Notes under the pieces: model-generated
Seen by the model: the letters and a program-made list of their open reading frames with translations, nothing else
The model's database searches: none
Told to the model about the DNA's origin: nothing
Translations under genes and position numbers: made by a program
Assembly (NCBI RefSeq): GCF_024171945.1
Contig: NZ_JAMTCR010000003.1
Coordinates: 248,001 to 312,000, forward strand
Direction of reading: 5' to 3'
Source of the DNA: Actinokineospora globicatena
Lineage (GTDB): Bacteria > Actinomycetota > Actinomycetes > Mycobacteriales > Pseudonocardiaceae
Length of the DNA stretch: 64,000 nt
Shown here: piece by piece, positions 45,651 through 53,080 of the stretch
Position numbering within the stretch: position 1 is the stretch's first letter
How the letters are laid out: each line of letters opens with the position of its first letter

Positions 45651-47746
45651 ACGGTGGTCGCGGGCTCACCGACCGCCGCGACCAGGCCGCGGCCGGTGAG
45701 CCGGATCAGCGGCCGCGCCTTGACCACGGTCTCGTCGAACTCCGCGCACGGGTCGGACAGGGCGATCACCGCGCCGCCGACGCCGTAGGTGATGCGGCCG
45801 GGGGTGACCACGGTCGTGCGGATCGCGACGCTGAGGTCCGCGGCACCGGTCAGCGAGAAGTAGCCGACGGCGCCGGAGTAGACGCCGCGGGCGCCGCCCT
45901 CCAGCTCGTCGATGATCCGCATGGTGCGCTCCTTGGGCGCCCCGGTCATCGACCCGGGCGGGAACGCCGCGCGCACGCAGTCGACCGCGCCGATCCCCGG
46001 CCGCGCCGTGGCGCGCACGGTGCTGACCAGCTGGTGGACCGTGCTGTAGGTCTCCACCCGGAACACGTCGGTCGCGGTGACCGACCCGATCCGGGCGCAC
46101 CGGCCCAGGTCGTTGCGCACCAGGTCGACGATCATCAGGTTCTCGGCGCGGTCCTTCGGGTCGTTGGCCAGGTCCTCGGCCAGGGCCCGGTCCTGCTCGG
46201 GGGTCTCGCCGCGCGGCCGGGTCCCCTTGATCGGGGAGGACTCCAGCGCGCCGTCGGCGCCGACTCGCAGGAACCGCTCGGGTGAGGTGCTGAGCACGCC
46301 GACGTCGCCGAACTCCAGCAGCGCGCCGAACGGGCTGGGACAGGTGCGGCGCAGGAACCGGTAGGCGTCCCAGGTGTCCACGTCGCCGTCGGCGGAGACC
46401 ATGTTGGTCAGGCACACCTCGTAGGTCTCGCCCGCGGCGATCCGCAGCTGCGCCACGGCGATGCGGGAGAGGTACGCGTCGCGGCCGTGCCGGGGGAGCA
46501 GCGGCCCCACCTCGGCGGGGACGTCCGGGACCTCGTCCAGCACCGGTGTCGGGCCCGCCAGCACCTCCTCGGCGTGGTCGAGCCAAGCAGTGGCGGTCGC
46601 GCTGGTGGCGTCGTCCTCGGCCAGGGCCAAGAGGTGTGTCGTGCCGGTGTGGTGGTCGACCACCAGGGCGCGGTCGCTGAAGACCATCACCGCGTCGGGC
46701 GTGTCCGCCCGGTGCCCGGTGCTGCCGCCGCACTCCACCTTGAGCTCGTAGCCCAGGTACCCGACCCAGCCGAGGGCGAAGTCGGTGGGCAGCGCGGGCA
46801 CCCGGGTGCGGGCGCCGCGCAGGTCGGCGTCCAGCCACTCCAGGAACCCGCCGGGTACGACCTCGGTGTCCCCGGCCGACCGCACGGTCACGGTGTCGCG
46901 CCGCACGTCCGCGCTCGCCACCCGGCCCAGCGGGCCGCTCGCGTCACCCATGATCGAGAACCGCGCGTCCGGCCGGTCCTGGCCGCTGCTGTCCAACCAG
47001 TACGCGTGGTCACCGCCGCGGAAGAGCTGGTCGTAGGCCTGCTCGCCGCTCCACGGCGTGCGCACCGCCCTGGTCAGCACGGTCAGTTCCCGGACCGCGG
47101 TGCGGTCAGCAGCCGTCTGGACCGAGTGGGCCGTCCGCACCGGCCTGCTCCGCGCGCGTCCGGCGGCGGTGTTGTGCAGGGTGGCGACCCGGCGGAAGTT
47201 GGCCAGCAGCGCCAACCCGTGCTCGCTGCCCACCGACTCGGGGTGGAACTGCACGCCCCACAACGGTTTCGCCCGGTGCCGCAGCCCCATCAGCAGCCCG
47301 TCCTCGGTCCACGCCGTGGCCGCCAGCTCGGGGGGCAGGTCGTCGACGACGAGCGAGTGGTAGCGCACCGCGTGGAACGGCGAGGGCAACCCGGCGAACA
47401 GGTCCTGGCCGTCGTGGTGCACCCCCGAGATCCGGCCGTGGAAGGCCGGACCGCGTCGCACCAGCCCGCCGTGCCCGTGCGCCATGCCCTGGTGGCCCAG
47501 GCACACCCCCAGCACGGGGACCCGGCCCTGGGCCACCACGGACCGGCAGATGCCGAAGTCCGCGCCGCGGCCCGGGTGCCCCGGTCCCGGCGAGACCACG
47601 ACGCTGTCGAACCCGTCGAGGTGCTCGGGGCGCCAGGCCTGGTCGTCGTTGAGCAGGACCTCCGGCTCCTGGCCGTTGACCTCGGCCAGCAGGTGGAACA
47701 GGTTGTAGGTGAAGGAGTCGTGGTTGTCGATCAGCAGTGTGCGCAC
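45593..47746 (-). CDS. pabAB: Aminodeoxychorismate synthase, fused PabA-PabB
   Basis: A 717-aa fusion starting at GTG. The N-terminal half is a class I glutamine amidotransferase (LLIDNHDSFTYN, SPGPGHPG, nucleophile Cys in GVCLGHQG, His-Glu in QFHPESV). The C-terminal half, about residues 230-680, is a chorismate-binding domain with SSPIKGTRPRG, PPGSMTGAPK and YSGAVGYF. The Lys in PIKGT is the hallmark of PabB over TrpE, so the product should be 4-amino-4-deoxychorismate. This resembles PapA/CmlB-type enzymes for p-aminobenzoate or p-aminophenylalanine units. No aminodeoxychorismate lyase or mutase is seen nearby. It is cotranscribed with the methyltransferase 72 bp upstream. Confidence 0.93.
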   Translation of the reverse strand: MRTLLIDNHDSFTYNLFHLLAEVNGQEPEVLLNDDQAWRPEHLDGFDSVVVSPGPGHPGRGADFGICRSVVAQGRVPVLGVCLGHQGMAHGHGGLVRRGPAFHGRISGVHHDGQDLFAGLPSPFHAVRYHSLVVDDLPPELAATAWTEDGLLMGLRHRAKPLWGVQFHPESVGSEHGLALLANFRRVATLHNTAAGRARSRPVRTAHSVQTAADRTAVRELTVLTRAVRTPWSGEQAYDQLFRGGDHAYWLDSSGQDRPDARFSIMGDASGPLGRVASADVRRDTVTVRSAGDTEVVPGGFLEWLDADLRGARTRVPALPTDFALGWVGYLGYELKVECGGSTGHRADTPDAVMVFSDRALVVDHHTGTTHLLALAEDDATSATATAWLDHAEEVLAGPTPVLDEVPDVPAEVGPLLPRHGRDAYLSRIAVAQLRIAAGETYEVCLTNMVSADGDVDTWDAYRFLRRTCPSPFGALLEFGDVGVLSTSPERFLRVGADGALESSPIKGTRPRGETPEQDRALAEDLANDPKDRAENLMIVDLVRNDLGRCARIGSVTATDVFRVETYSTVHQLVSTVRATARPGIGAVDCVRAAFPPGSMTGAPKERTMRIIDELEGGARGVYSGAVGYFSLTGAADLSVAIRTTVVTPGRITYGVGGAVIALSDPCAEFDETVVKARPLIRLTGRGLVAAVGEPATTVQSAAAASLSRTTALSSSQ

Positions 47747-47818
47747 GGGTGTCCTGTCAGGAGTGTGGTGGCCTGCTCGGTGCGGCTGGTGGCGGGGGGA
47801 GAGAAGAAGGAGGCGCGC

Positions 47819-48613
47819 TCAGGCGACGGGCAGCACGGCGCGCGCGGCGGCGGGCGCGGGAGCGGCGGGGAGAGTGGTGGCGGGGAGCGCGGCGTGGGGG
47901 AGCGCCTGCTGGCGCGTCACCTCCACGAGCATGTGCTCGACCTCGCAGCCACCCTCGATGTTGGTCACCGTGCGCAGGGTGCGCAGGCCCAGGTCGTGCT
48001 CGCCCGCCATGCGCAGCAGGCGGGCCAGGTCGCCGCGGCTGCTGAAGTGCAGCACCACCGAGCCGCCGGGGATCAGCCAGTGCGACGCCTCGGCAAGGAA
48101 CCGGCGGTGGGTGGCGTACCCGGCGTCCACGTAGGCCCGCTCGTGCACCGACTGGTACTCGTAATCGGCGGGGGCGAGGACGTAATTGGAACTCCAGAAG
48201 ATCATGTCGAACCGCTCGCCGGGGTCGAGCGCGGCGAACAGGTCGCTGTAGCGCGTGCTCACCCGGTCCGCCACGCCGTGCCGCTCGGCGTTGAGCGCGG
48301 TGTTGCGCACGGCCTCGGCGTTGATGTCGGTGGCGACGACCCGGTCGCAGCCAGCGAGGGCGCAGGACACGGCGATGAGGCCCGCCCCCGCGCCGATCTC
48401 CAGGAACGAGCCGGTCCGCGGCACGGGGGACGGCTCCGCTAAGCCGAGCAGCTCCATGACCACCCCGGTCGTCGGCGAGCAGACCGGGGAGAAGACACCG
48501 GGCAGCATGTCCCACTCGCGGTGGTGCAGGGTGAACGTGCGCGGCCGGTCGATTGTCCTGAGCGCATTCCTGCTGCGTTCCAAGGATCTGCGGTAGTCAC
48601 GAACTTCCGACAT
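47819..48613 (-). CDS. SAM-dependent methyltransferase (class I, HemK/PrmC-like)
   Basis: A 264-aa Rossmann methyltransferase. The SAM loop is FLEIGAGAGLIAV near residue 73, the acidic ribose binder is in ATDINAEAV, and WSSNYVLAP sits where HemK-type enzymes have NPPY. The Ala/Pro-rich tail (residues 240-264) looks disordered. The start is ATG 48613 after AAAGGGGGAG; a longer in-frame extension runs antisense through the regulator gene and is not real. It precedes pabAB in a two-gene minus operon. It probably methylates an amine or hydroxyl of the aromatic unit. Confidence 0.88.
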   Translation of the reverse strand: MSEVRDYRRSLERSRNALRTIDRPRTFTLHHREWDMLPGVFSPVCSPTTGVVMELLGLAEPSPVPRTGSFLEIGAGAGLIAVSCALAGCDRVVATDINAEAVRNTALNAERHGVADRVSTRYSDLFAALDPGERFDMIFWSSNYVLAPADYEYQSVHERAYVDAGYATHRRFLAEASHWLIPGGSVVLHFSSRGDLARLLRMAGEHDLGLRTLRTVTNIEGGCEVEHMLVEVTRQQALPHAALPATTLPAAPAPAAARAVLPVA

Positions 48614-48756
48614 TGTCTCCCCCTTTTGCTCGGCACTCGGACGATTTGGAGAATCGGCGGCCGCGCCGCCAGCGCTGTTGTCCTGCCCCGGATAACTCTC
48701 GCTTCCGCGGGCGGTTAGCGGAAGGTGATCGGGCCAACGTCTCGGCGCCGCGCGGT

Positions 48757-48771
48757 GGTGGCCGGAACACC
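48757..48771. promoter_or_regulatory. Palindromic motif upstream of the GAF/PucR regulator
   Basis: A variant of the recurring word GGTGGCCGGACCACC (here GGTGGCCGGAACACC), about 40 bp upstream of the regulator's -35 box and between the divergent methyltransferase and regulator genes. It is a candidate operator. Confidence 0.4.
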
Positions 48772-48812
48772 AGGGCCGACCACACGCCGTGTGCGGGTCC
48801 GGTGACGCGCGG

Positions 48813-48841
48813 TTGACACCGTCATATGCAACCCGTATATT
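48813..48841 (+). promoter_or_regulatory. Housekeeping-type promoter of the GAF/PucR regulator
   Basis: TTGACA (48813-48818), a 17-bp spacer, then TATATT (48836-48841). This near-consensus sigma-70/HrdB promoter is unusually AT-rich for this DNA. Transcription would start near 48848, giving a leader of about 60 nt before the ATG at 48911. Confidence 0.8.
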
Positions 48842-48910
48842 CGTTAGACAACGTCGATAATGCGCGTCGCGGTCACCCGCAAGACGCGGGCCTAGCTGCA
48901 TGATGAGGGC

Positions 48911-50845
48911 ATGGGTGTGGTTGACAGGCTTTTCGACGCCGACTCCACCGTATTGGCACTTCTGGAGTTGCTGTCGAACAATGCTCCGCAGCACGAGTTC
49001 GACGCGCTGGTCGCCCGGGCCGCCGACGCCGGTATGGACGTCGCGGCCCTCGAGCACGCGCGGCGCCTCGCGCTGACCATCGCCGACCAGCTCAACCGGT
49101 ACCGCCAGCGGGAGGCGGACTTCTCCGCGCTGGTCGACACCGCGCGCGAGTTCACCGTGGTCGCCGACGTCGACAGCCTGCTGAAGATGATCACGCGCCG
49201 GACCCGGCTGCTGCTCGGGGTCGACATGGCCTACATCAGCTTCCCGGACGGCGACTCGATCTACATCCGCACCGCCGACGGGCACACCTCGGTGCTCAGC
49301 GTGGGCCTGCGCCTGCCGGGCAACGGGGGCCTGGGCAACAAGGTGCTGGCCAGCTCGGCGCCGTTCTGGACCGCCGACTACCTCAACGACGACCGCATCG
49401 ACCACAGCCCGGAGATCGACGAGGTCGTCGAGGCCGAGGGCCTGCGCACGATCATGGCGGTCCCGCTGTTCTACGGGAACAAGCCCTCCGGCGCCCTCTA
49501 CGCGGGCTCGCGCCGGGTGCGCCGGTTCACCGCCGACCAGGTGTCGCTGATGAGCAGCCTCGGCGACCTGGCCGGGGTGGCCATCGAGCGCGCCAGGGTG
49601 CAGGAGCACGAGCAGCTGCGCGAGCGGCAGAGCGCCGCGGAGACCACCGCGGGCGCGGTCCGCGACTTCAGCCGGGTGCACGCCAGGATGCTCGAGCTGG
49701 TCATCGGCGGCGCCGACCTCAAGGCGGTGTTCGCCGAGGCGCACCAGCACCTCGGCGGCGGGCTGCGGCTGTGCGCGGCCAACTCCGACGTGCTCGTCGC
49801 CCTCGGCGACCTGCCCTGCGAGGACCACGAGTCGCTGATCGGCGCGATGGTGCAGGCCCAGTCCGCGCGCGAGCCGGTGCGGCAGGCGAGCGGGCTGTGG
49901 ACCATGCCGCTCTACGCGGGCAACCGGCACTTCGGCGCGCTGCTGGTGCGCCCCGAGCACGAGCCGGGCGAGTTCGAGCTGGGCCTGGTGCAGGTGGCCG
50001 CGCACGCCGCCACCGCGTACCTGCTGCTCGACGACCGGGCGGGCGCCTCCGAGGACCAGATCCGCGACGAGCTGCTCGACGACCTGCTCGCCCAGCCGCA
50101 GCGCCCCCCGCAGCAGCTGCGCAAGCGGGCCCTGCGGATGGGCATGGACCTCACCAAACCGCACGTCGTGGTGGTGGCGAGACCCACGGAGGACGCGCTG
50201 GGCAAGATCTCGGTCTGGGCGTCCTCCTACAGCCACCGCTGCGGCGGTCTGAAGACCCTGCACCGCGACTGCGCGGTGCTGCTCATCCCCGGCGACGACC
50301 CGGACGCCGCCGTCCGAGCGGTGTTCGACAGCGCCACCGCCTCGCTGCGCCAGTCGATCACGGTCAGCGCGTCCAGCCCGGTCGAGGACGCGGCGTCGGT
50401 GTTCCACGGCCACCGCGAGGCGGTGCGCTGCATGGAGGCGATGACCGCGCTGGGCATGACCAACCGGGCCTCATCGGCCCGCCAGCTCGGCTTCCTGGGC
50501 ATCCTGCTGTCCGACCACCACGACGTCGACGCGTTCGTGCACTCGGTGCTCGGACCGGTCCTCGACTACGACCAGCTGCGCACCACCGAGCTGACCCGCA
50601 CCCTGGAGGCGTACTTCGAGGAGGGCAGCAGCCCCACCTACGCGGCCAAGAAGCTGCACGTGCACGCCAACACGGTGGCCAGGCGGCTGGAGCGGATCAC
50701 CGAGCTGCTCGGCCCGGAGTGGCAGCAGCCCGCCCAGGCCCTGGAGGTGCAGCTGGCGCTGCGGCTCAACCGGGTCCGCTCGGTGCTCGACCAGGGCGGT
50801 CACCCGGGAGCACCCGAGGCGGACCCCGGCGATCAGCTGGCGTAG
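48911..50845 (+). CDS. GAF-domain PucR/CdaR-family transcriptional regulator
   Basis: A 644-aa regulator. A helical N-terminal segment with Arg/Glu-rich heptads (about 45-75) is followed by a GAF sensor (about 80-235, GLRTIMAVPLFYGNKPSGALYAG), a middle CdaR GGDEF-like part, and a C-terminal PucR helix-turn-helix (YFEEGSSPTYAAKKLHVHAN and TVARRLERITELLG). Such regulators sense small molecules through GAF and activate metabolic or antibiotic genes. It has its own strong promoter and is divergent from the methyltransferase/pabAB pair, so it is the best candidate cluster-situated activator. Its last 13 bp overlap the end of the convergent transposase-like gene. Confidence 0.93.
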   Translation: MGVVDRLFDADSTVLALLELLSNNAPQHEFDALVARAADAGMDVAALEHARRLALTIADQLNRYRQREADFSALVDTAREFTVVADVDSLLKMITRRTRLLLGVDMAYISFPDGDSIYIRTADGHTSVLSVGLRLPGNGGLGNKVLASSAPFWTADYLNDDRIDHSPEIDEVVEAEGLRTIMAVPLFYGNKPSGALYAGSRRVRRFTADQVSLMSSLGDLAGVAIERARVQEHEQLRERQSAAETTAGAVRDFSRVHARMLELVIGGADLKAVFAEAHQHLGGGLRLCAANSDVLVALGDLPCEDHESLIGAMVQAQSAREPVRQASGLWTMPLYAGNRHFGALLVRPEHEPGEFELGLVQVAAHAATAYLLLDDRAGASEDQIRDELLDDLLAQPQRPPQQLRKRALRMGMDLTKPHVVVVARPTEDALGKISVWASSYSHRCGGLKTLHRDCAVLLIPGDDPDAAVRAVFDSATASLRQSITVSASSPVEDAASVFHGHREAVRCMEAMTALGMTNRASSARQLGFLGILLSDHHDVDAFVHSVLGPVLDYDQLRTTELTRTLEAYFEEGSSPTYAAKKLHVHANTVARRLERITELLGPEWQQPAQALEVQLALRLNRVRSVLDQGGHPGAPEADPGDQLA

Positions 50846-51987
50846 CGGTCGAACGCGACCTCGCTGAGCGCGGCCACCGCGTGCGCGGCCGAGGCCAGCG
50901 TGACGTGCCGGTGCCAGCCGTCGTAGGAGCGGCCGACGTAGTCGCGGATCCCGGTCCGGTCGGTGATCCGGTCGAAGTTGTCGTCCACGCCCGCCACCAG
51001 CCGCGAGAGCCCTACCAGGGTGGACAGGCCCGCTGAGGTGATGTCGGTGAGCCAGTAGCCGACCGGCCCGCCGCGGCCGTCCCAGTGCCCGACCAGCAGC
51101 AGTTCGCGGCCCTCGCGCCCGGTCCCGGGCAACCGCACCGGCACCGTCGCCGCGGAGTGCCGCCCCGACCGGCTGCCCGGCACGTGCACCGGGCGCCGCA
51201 GGTGCCGCACCTCGGCCATCAGCTGGTGCGCGGAGACCGGACCACTCACCCGACCAGGCAGCGCCTGCTGCGCGAGGACCAGTCCCTGACTCGCGGAGAC
51301 CCGCACGAACAGCGGTAACCCCGCCGCCTGCAGCCTGCGCACCGTGCCGCCGACCTCGGTGGAACGCGCGTCGAGCACGACCGGGCGCACCGGCAGGCCC
51401 CAGAACCCGCCGGTCTCCAGGCACGCCGACACCGCGCACCCGGCCATCGACTCCGCCGCGACCCCGACCGGGATCGCCGCCCTGCTGCGCTTGTCCTCGT
51501 CGTCGAGCCACGGCTTGGGCAGGTGCAGCCGCCAGTTCACCGGGCTGGCACCCTCGTCCGACGCCGCCCACACCCCGACCGCGTACTGGGCGTTGAGCAC
51601 CTGGCCCGCCTCAGCGGAGAACCCGCGGTCCACGCCGACGGAGTGCTCGCCCGCCTTGGGCGTGATCATGGGCCGCACCACCCAGGCGTGCACCGGGATG
51701 GTCCGGGTCACGTAGCGCGCCAGCGCCGCCCGGATCGGCCGCCAGTCCCACGTCGAGCTGGACACGAAGTGGTGCAGCCCCTGCTCGCTGACCTCCCCGC
51801 CGCTGACCGCGGCCAGCTTGCGGATCGACTTGCGCCCCTCGGCGCGCAGCAGGCCCCGCACGTAGACCGCGCCCTTGGTCCGCTGGTCGCTGCGGGGCAG
51901 CGAGGCGAACAGCTCCGCGCACATCTCGGCCAGCAGGATCTCGTCGACCCCGGCCGTTCTGGTCGTGTGGTGGGCGAGCGTGGTCAT
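50833..51987 (-). CDS. IS701/DDE_5-like transposase homologue, probably domesticated
   Basis: A 384-aa protein with the N-terminal region of IS701-type transposases (AELFASLPRSDQRTKGAVYVRGLL, GLHHFVSSSTWDWRPIR). The place of the first catalytic Asp (usually a DDTGFPKKG-like strand) reads RPMITPKAG, so that Asp is missing; the second Asp survives in VVLDARSTEV. I see no convincing terminal inverted repeats at the gene ends. A whole-length, in-frame gene with a lost active-site residue next to a regulator suggests a domesticated DNA-binding protein rather than an active element. The RBS is GGGGGCTCCC-side weak (AGGGGG about 10 nt before the ATG). Confidence 0.85.
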   Translation of the reverse strand: MTTLAHHTTRTAGVDEILLAEMCAELFASLPRSDQRTKGAVYVRGLLRAEGRKSIRKLAAVSGGEVSEQGLHHFVSSSTWDWRPIRAALARYVTRTIPVHAWVVRPMITPKAGEHSVGVDRGFSAEAGQVLNAQYAVGVWAASDEGASPVNWRLHLPKPWLDDEDKRSRAAIPVGVAAESMAGCAVSACLETGGFWGLPVRPVVLDARSTEVGGTVRRLQAAGLPLFVRVSASQGLVLAQQALPGRVSGPVSAHQLMAEVRHLRRPVHVPGSRSGRHSAATVPVRLPGTGREGRELLLVGHWDGRGGPVGYWLTDITSAGLSTLVGLSRLVAGVDDNFDRITDRTGIRDYVGRSYDGWHRHVTLASAAHAVAALSEVAFDRYAS

Positions 51988-53080
51988 CGGGAGCCCCCTC
52001 CTCGTCGGACGCCGCCTCGCTGGGCGCCGTGCTGAAGTGGCTCAACACTGGCGCCGCCCAGGCCCTGTGCCCAGGTGCGGCTGGCACCGGCCCCGGCCCC
52101 GCGCAGGTGGGCCCACCACCACTCGGCGGTATTCGCCCCCGTGCAGCGCCTGGAAGCCCCGCCCCGGATGGTGGCCTGACCACCACCAAGGGCCGTGCGC
52201 GGCGAGGCAGGGCACCCACACCCTCGGACGGCGGTCGGTTCCCGCCGGTGACCGGACCGTTGAGCAGGACCAACACCGGATGGTGGCCGGACCACACCCG
52301 GCGCGGGAGCCGCCGCCGCGCCCCGACCCCGGGCGAAGTGCCCGTTCGAGTGGTCTTCGTGGCCGCCGGAACCGCACCCGAGCACCGGTTTTCCGCGCGT
52401 TTCCCGAATGGCGCCGACCCGGCGATCTCGCGGCCGTTTCCGGCGGCGCCCATTCCGCTGGAGTTGGTTAGCCCACCATCCCCGCCCGCGCGCGCGACCC
52501 AACCGCCGCACCCGGCAATGGCACCGGGATCGGCAAGCGGCGGGCAGGCAAATGGATCACCACTACCATAGCCAAAAGGTGTAATGCGATGCGCCCCCGT
52601 CGACCGCGTCCCCGGCAGTATCCGGGTCCGGGACACCATTATCTTGCGATCGCGTTCGGCGTCTGCGAGCGTTGGACAGAGTGACGTGGCGGCGCCCGCG
52701 GCCGTACTCGCTGGGTCTGGTAGTGGTCCACGGCGCTCCCGTTCTTCGCGAAGTCGAGCAACCGTCAGTCATTACGGCATTGCCATCCATGGTGGGGCAG
52801 GACCACCCGCGCGGTGCTCGCCCGTGCCGGGTGGAACAACCAGGTGAGGATCACCCGATCCGGCGTAGACCGCCGCCCCGACGATCCCCACGGCCGCCGC
52901 TGACTCCCAGGCCGCGTCCACATCGGACCAAGGCCGCGGGTGGCGTCACCCCAGGTGTCGTGGTATCCGGAGTACCAGAGGCCAGGCGGCTGAGGCGGCG
53001 GCGAAGAACAAGACTGTTCTTCCCGGACATGGCTGTGCACTCTCGAAGGCACCAATCGTCAACCCAGGGGGCCTACGGGG
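51988..53080. other. Long intergenic region with repeated palindromic motif
   Basis: About 1.1 kb with no credible gene; the open frames lack coding-type composition and family motifs. It holds two copies of a 19-bp repeat built on GGTGGCC(T/G)GACCAC (52165-52183 and 52277-52295). It also holds AT-richer patches near 52560-52800, unusual here, and an inverted repeat close to the helicase gene. It separates the biosynthetic locus from the accessory region. Confidence 0.6.
53003..53022. promoter_or_regulatory. Inverted repeat upstream of the HelD-like gene
   Basis: GAAGAAC, 6-nt spacer, GTTCTTC: a perfect 7-bp dyad 59 bp before the start codon. It is a candidate operator or RNA hairpin. It does not look like the rifamycin-associated element as I remember it. 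Confidence 0.45.

Noticed and set aside
47819-50413. 864-aa form of the methyltransferase
   Set aside because: The N-terminal 600 residues are antisense to the GAF/PucR gene; the ATG at 48613 has a strong ribosome site and matches the family start.
50833-51987. Active insertion sequence
   Set aside because: The first catalytic Asp is missing and no terminal inverted repeats or target duplication were found at the gene ends.
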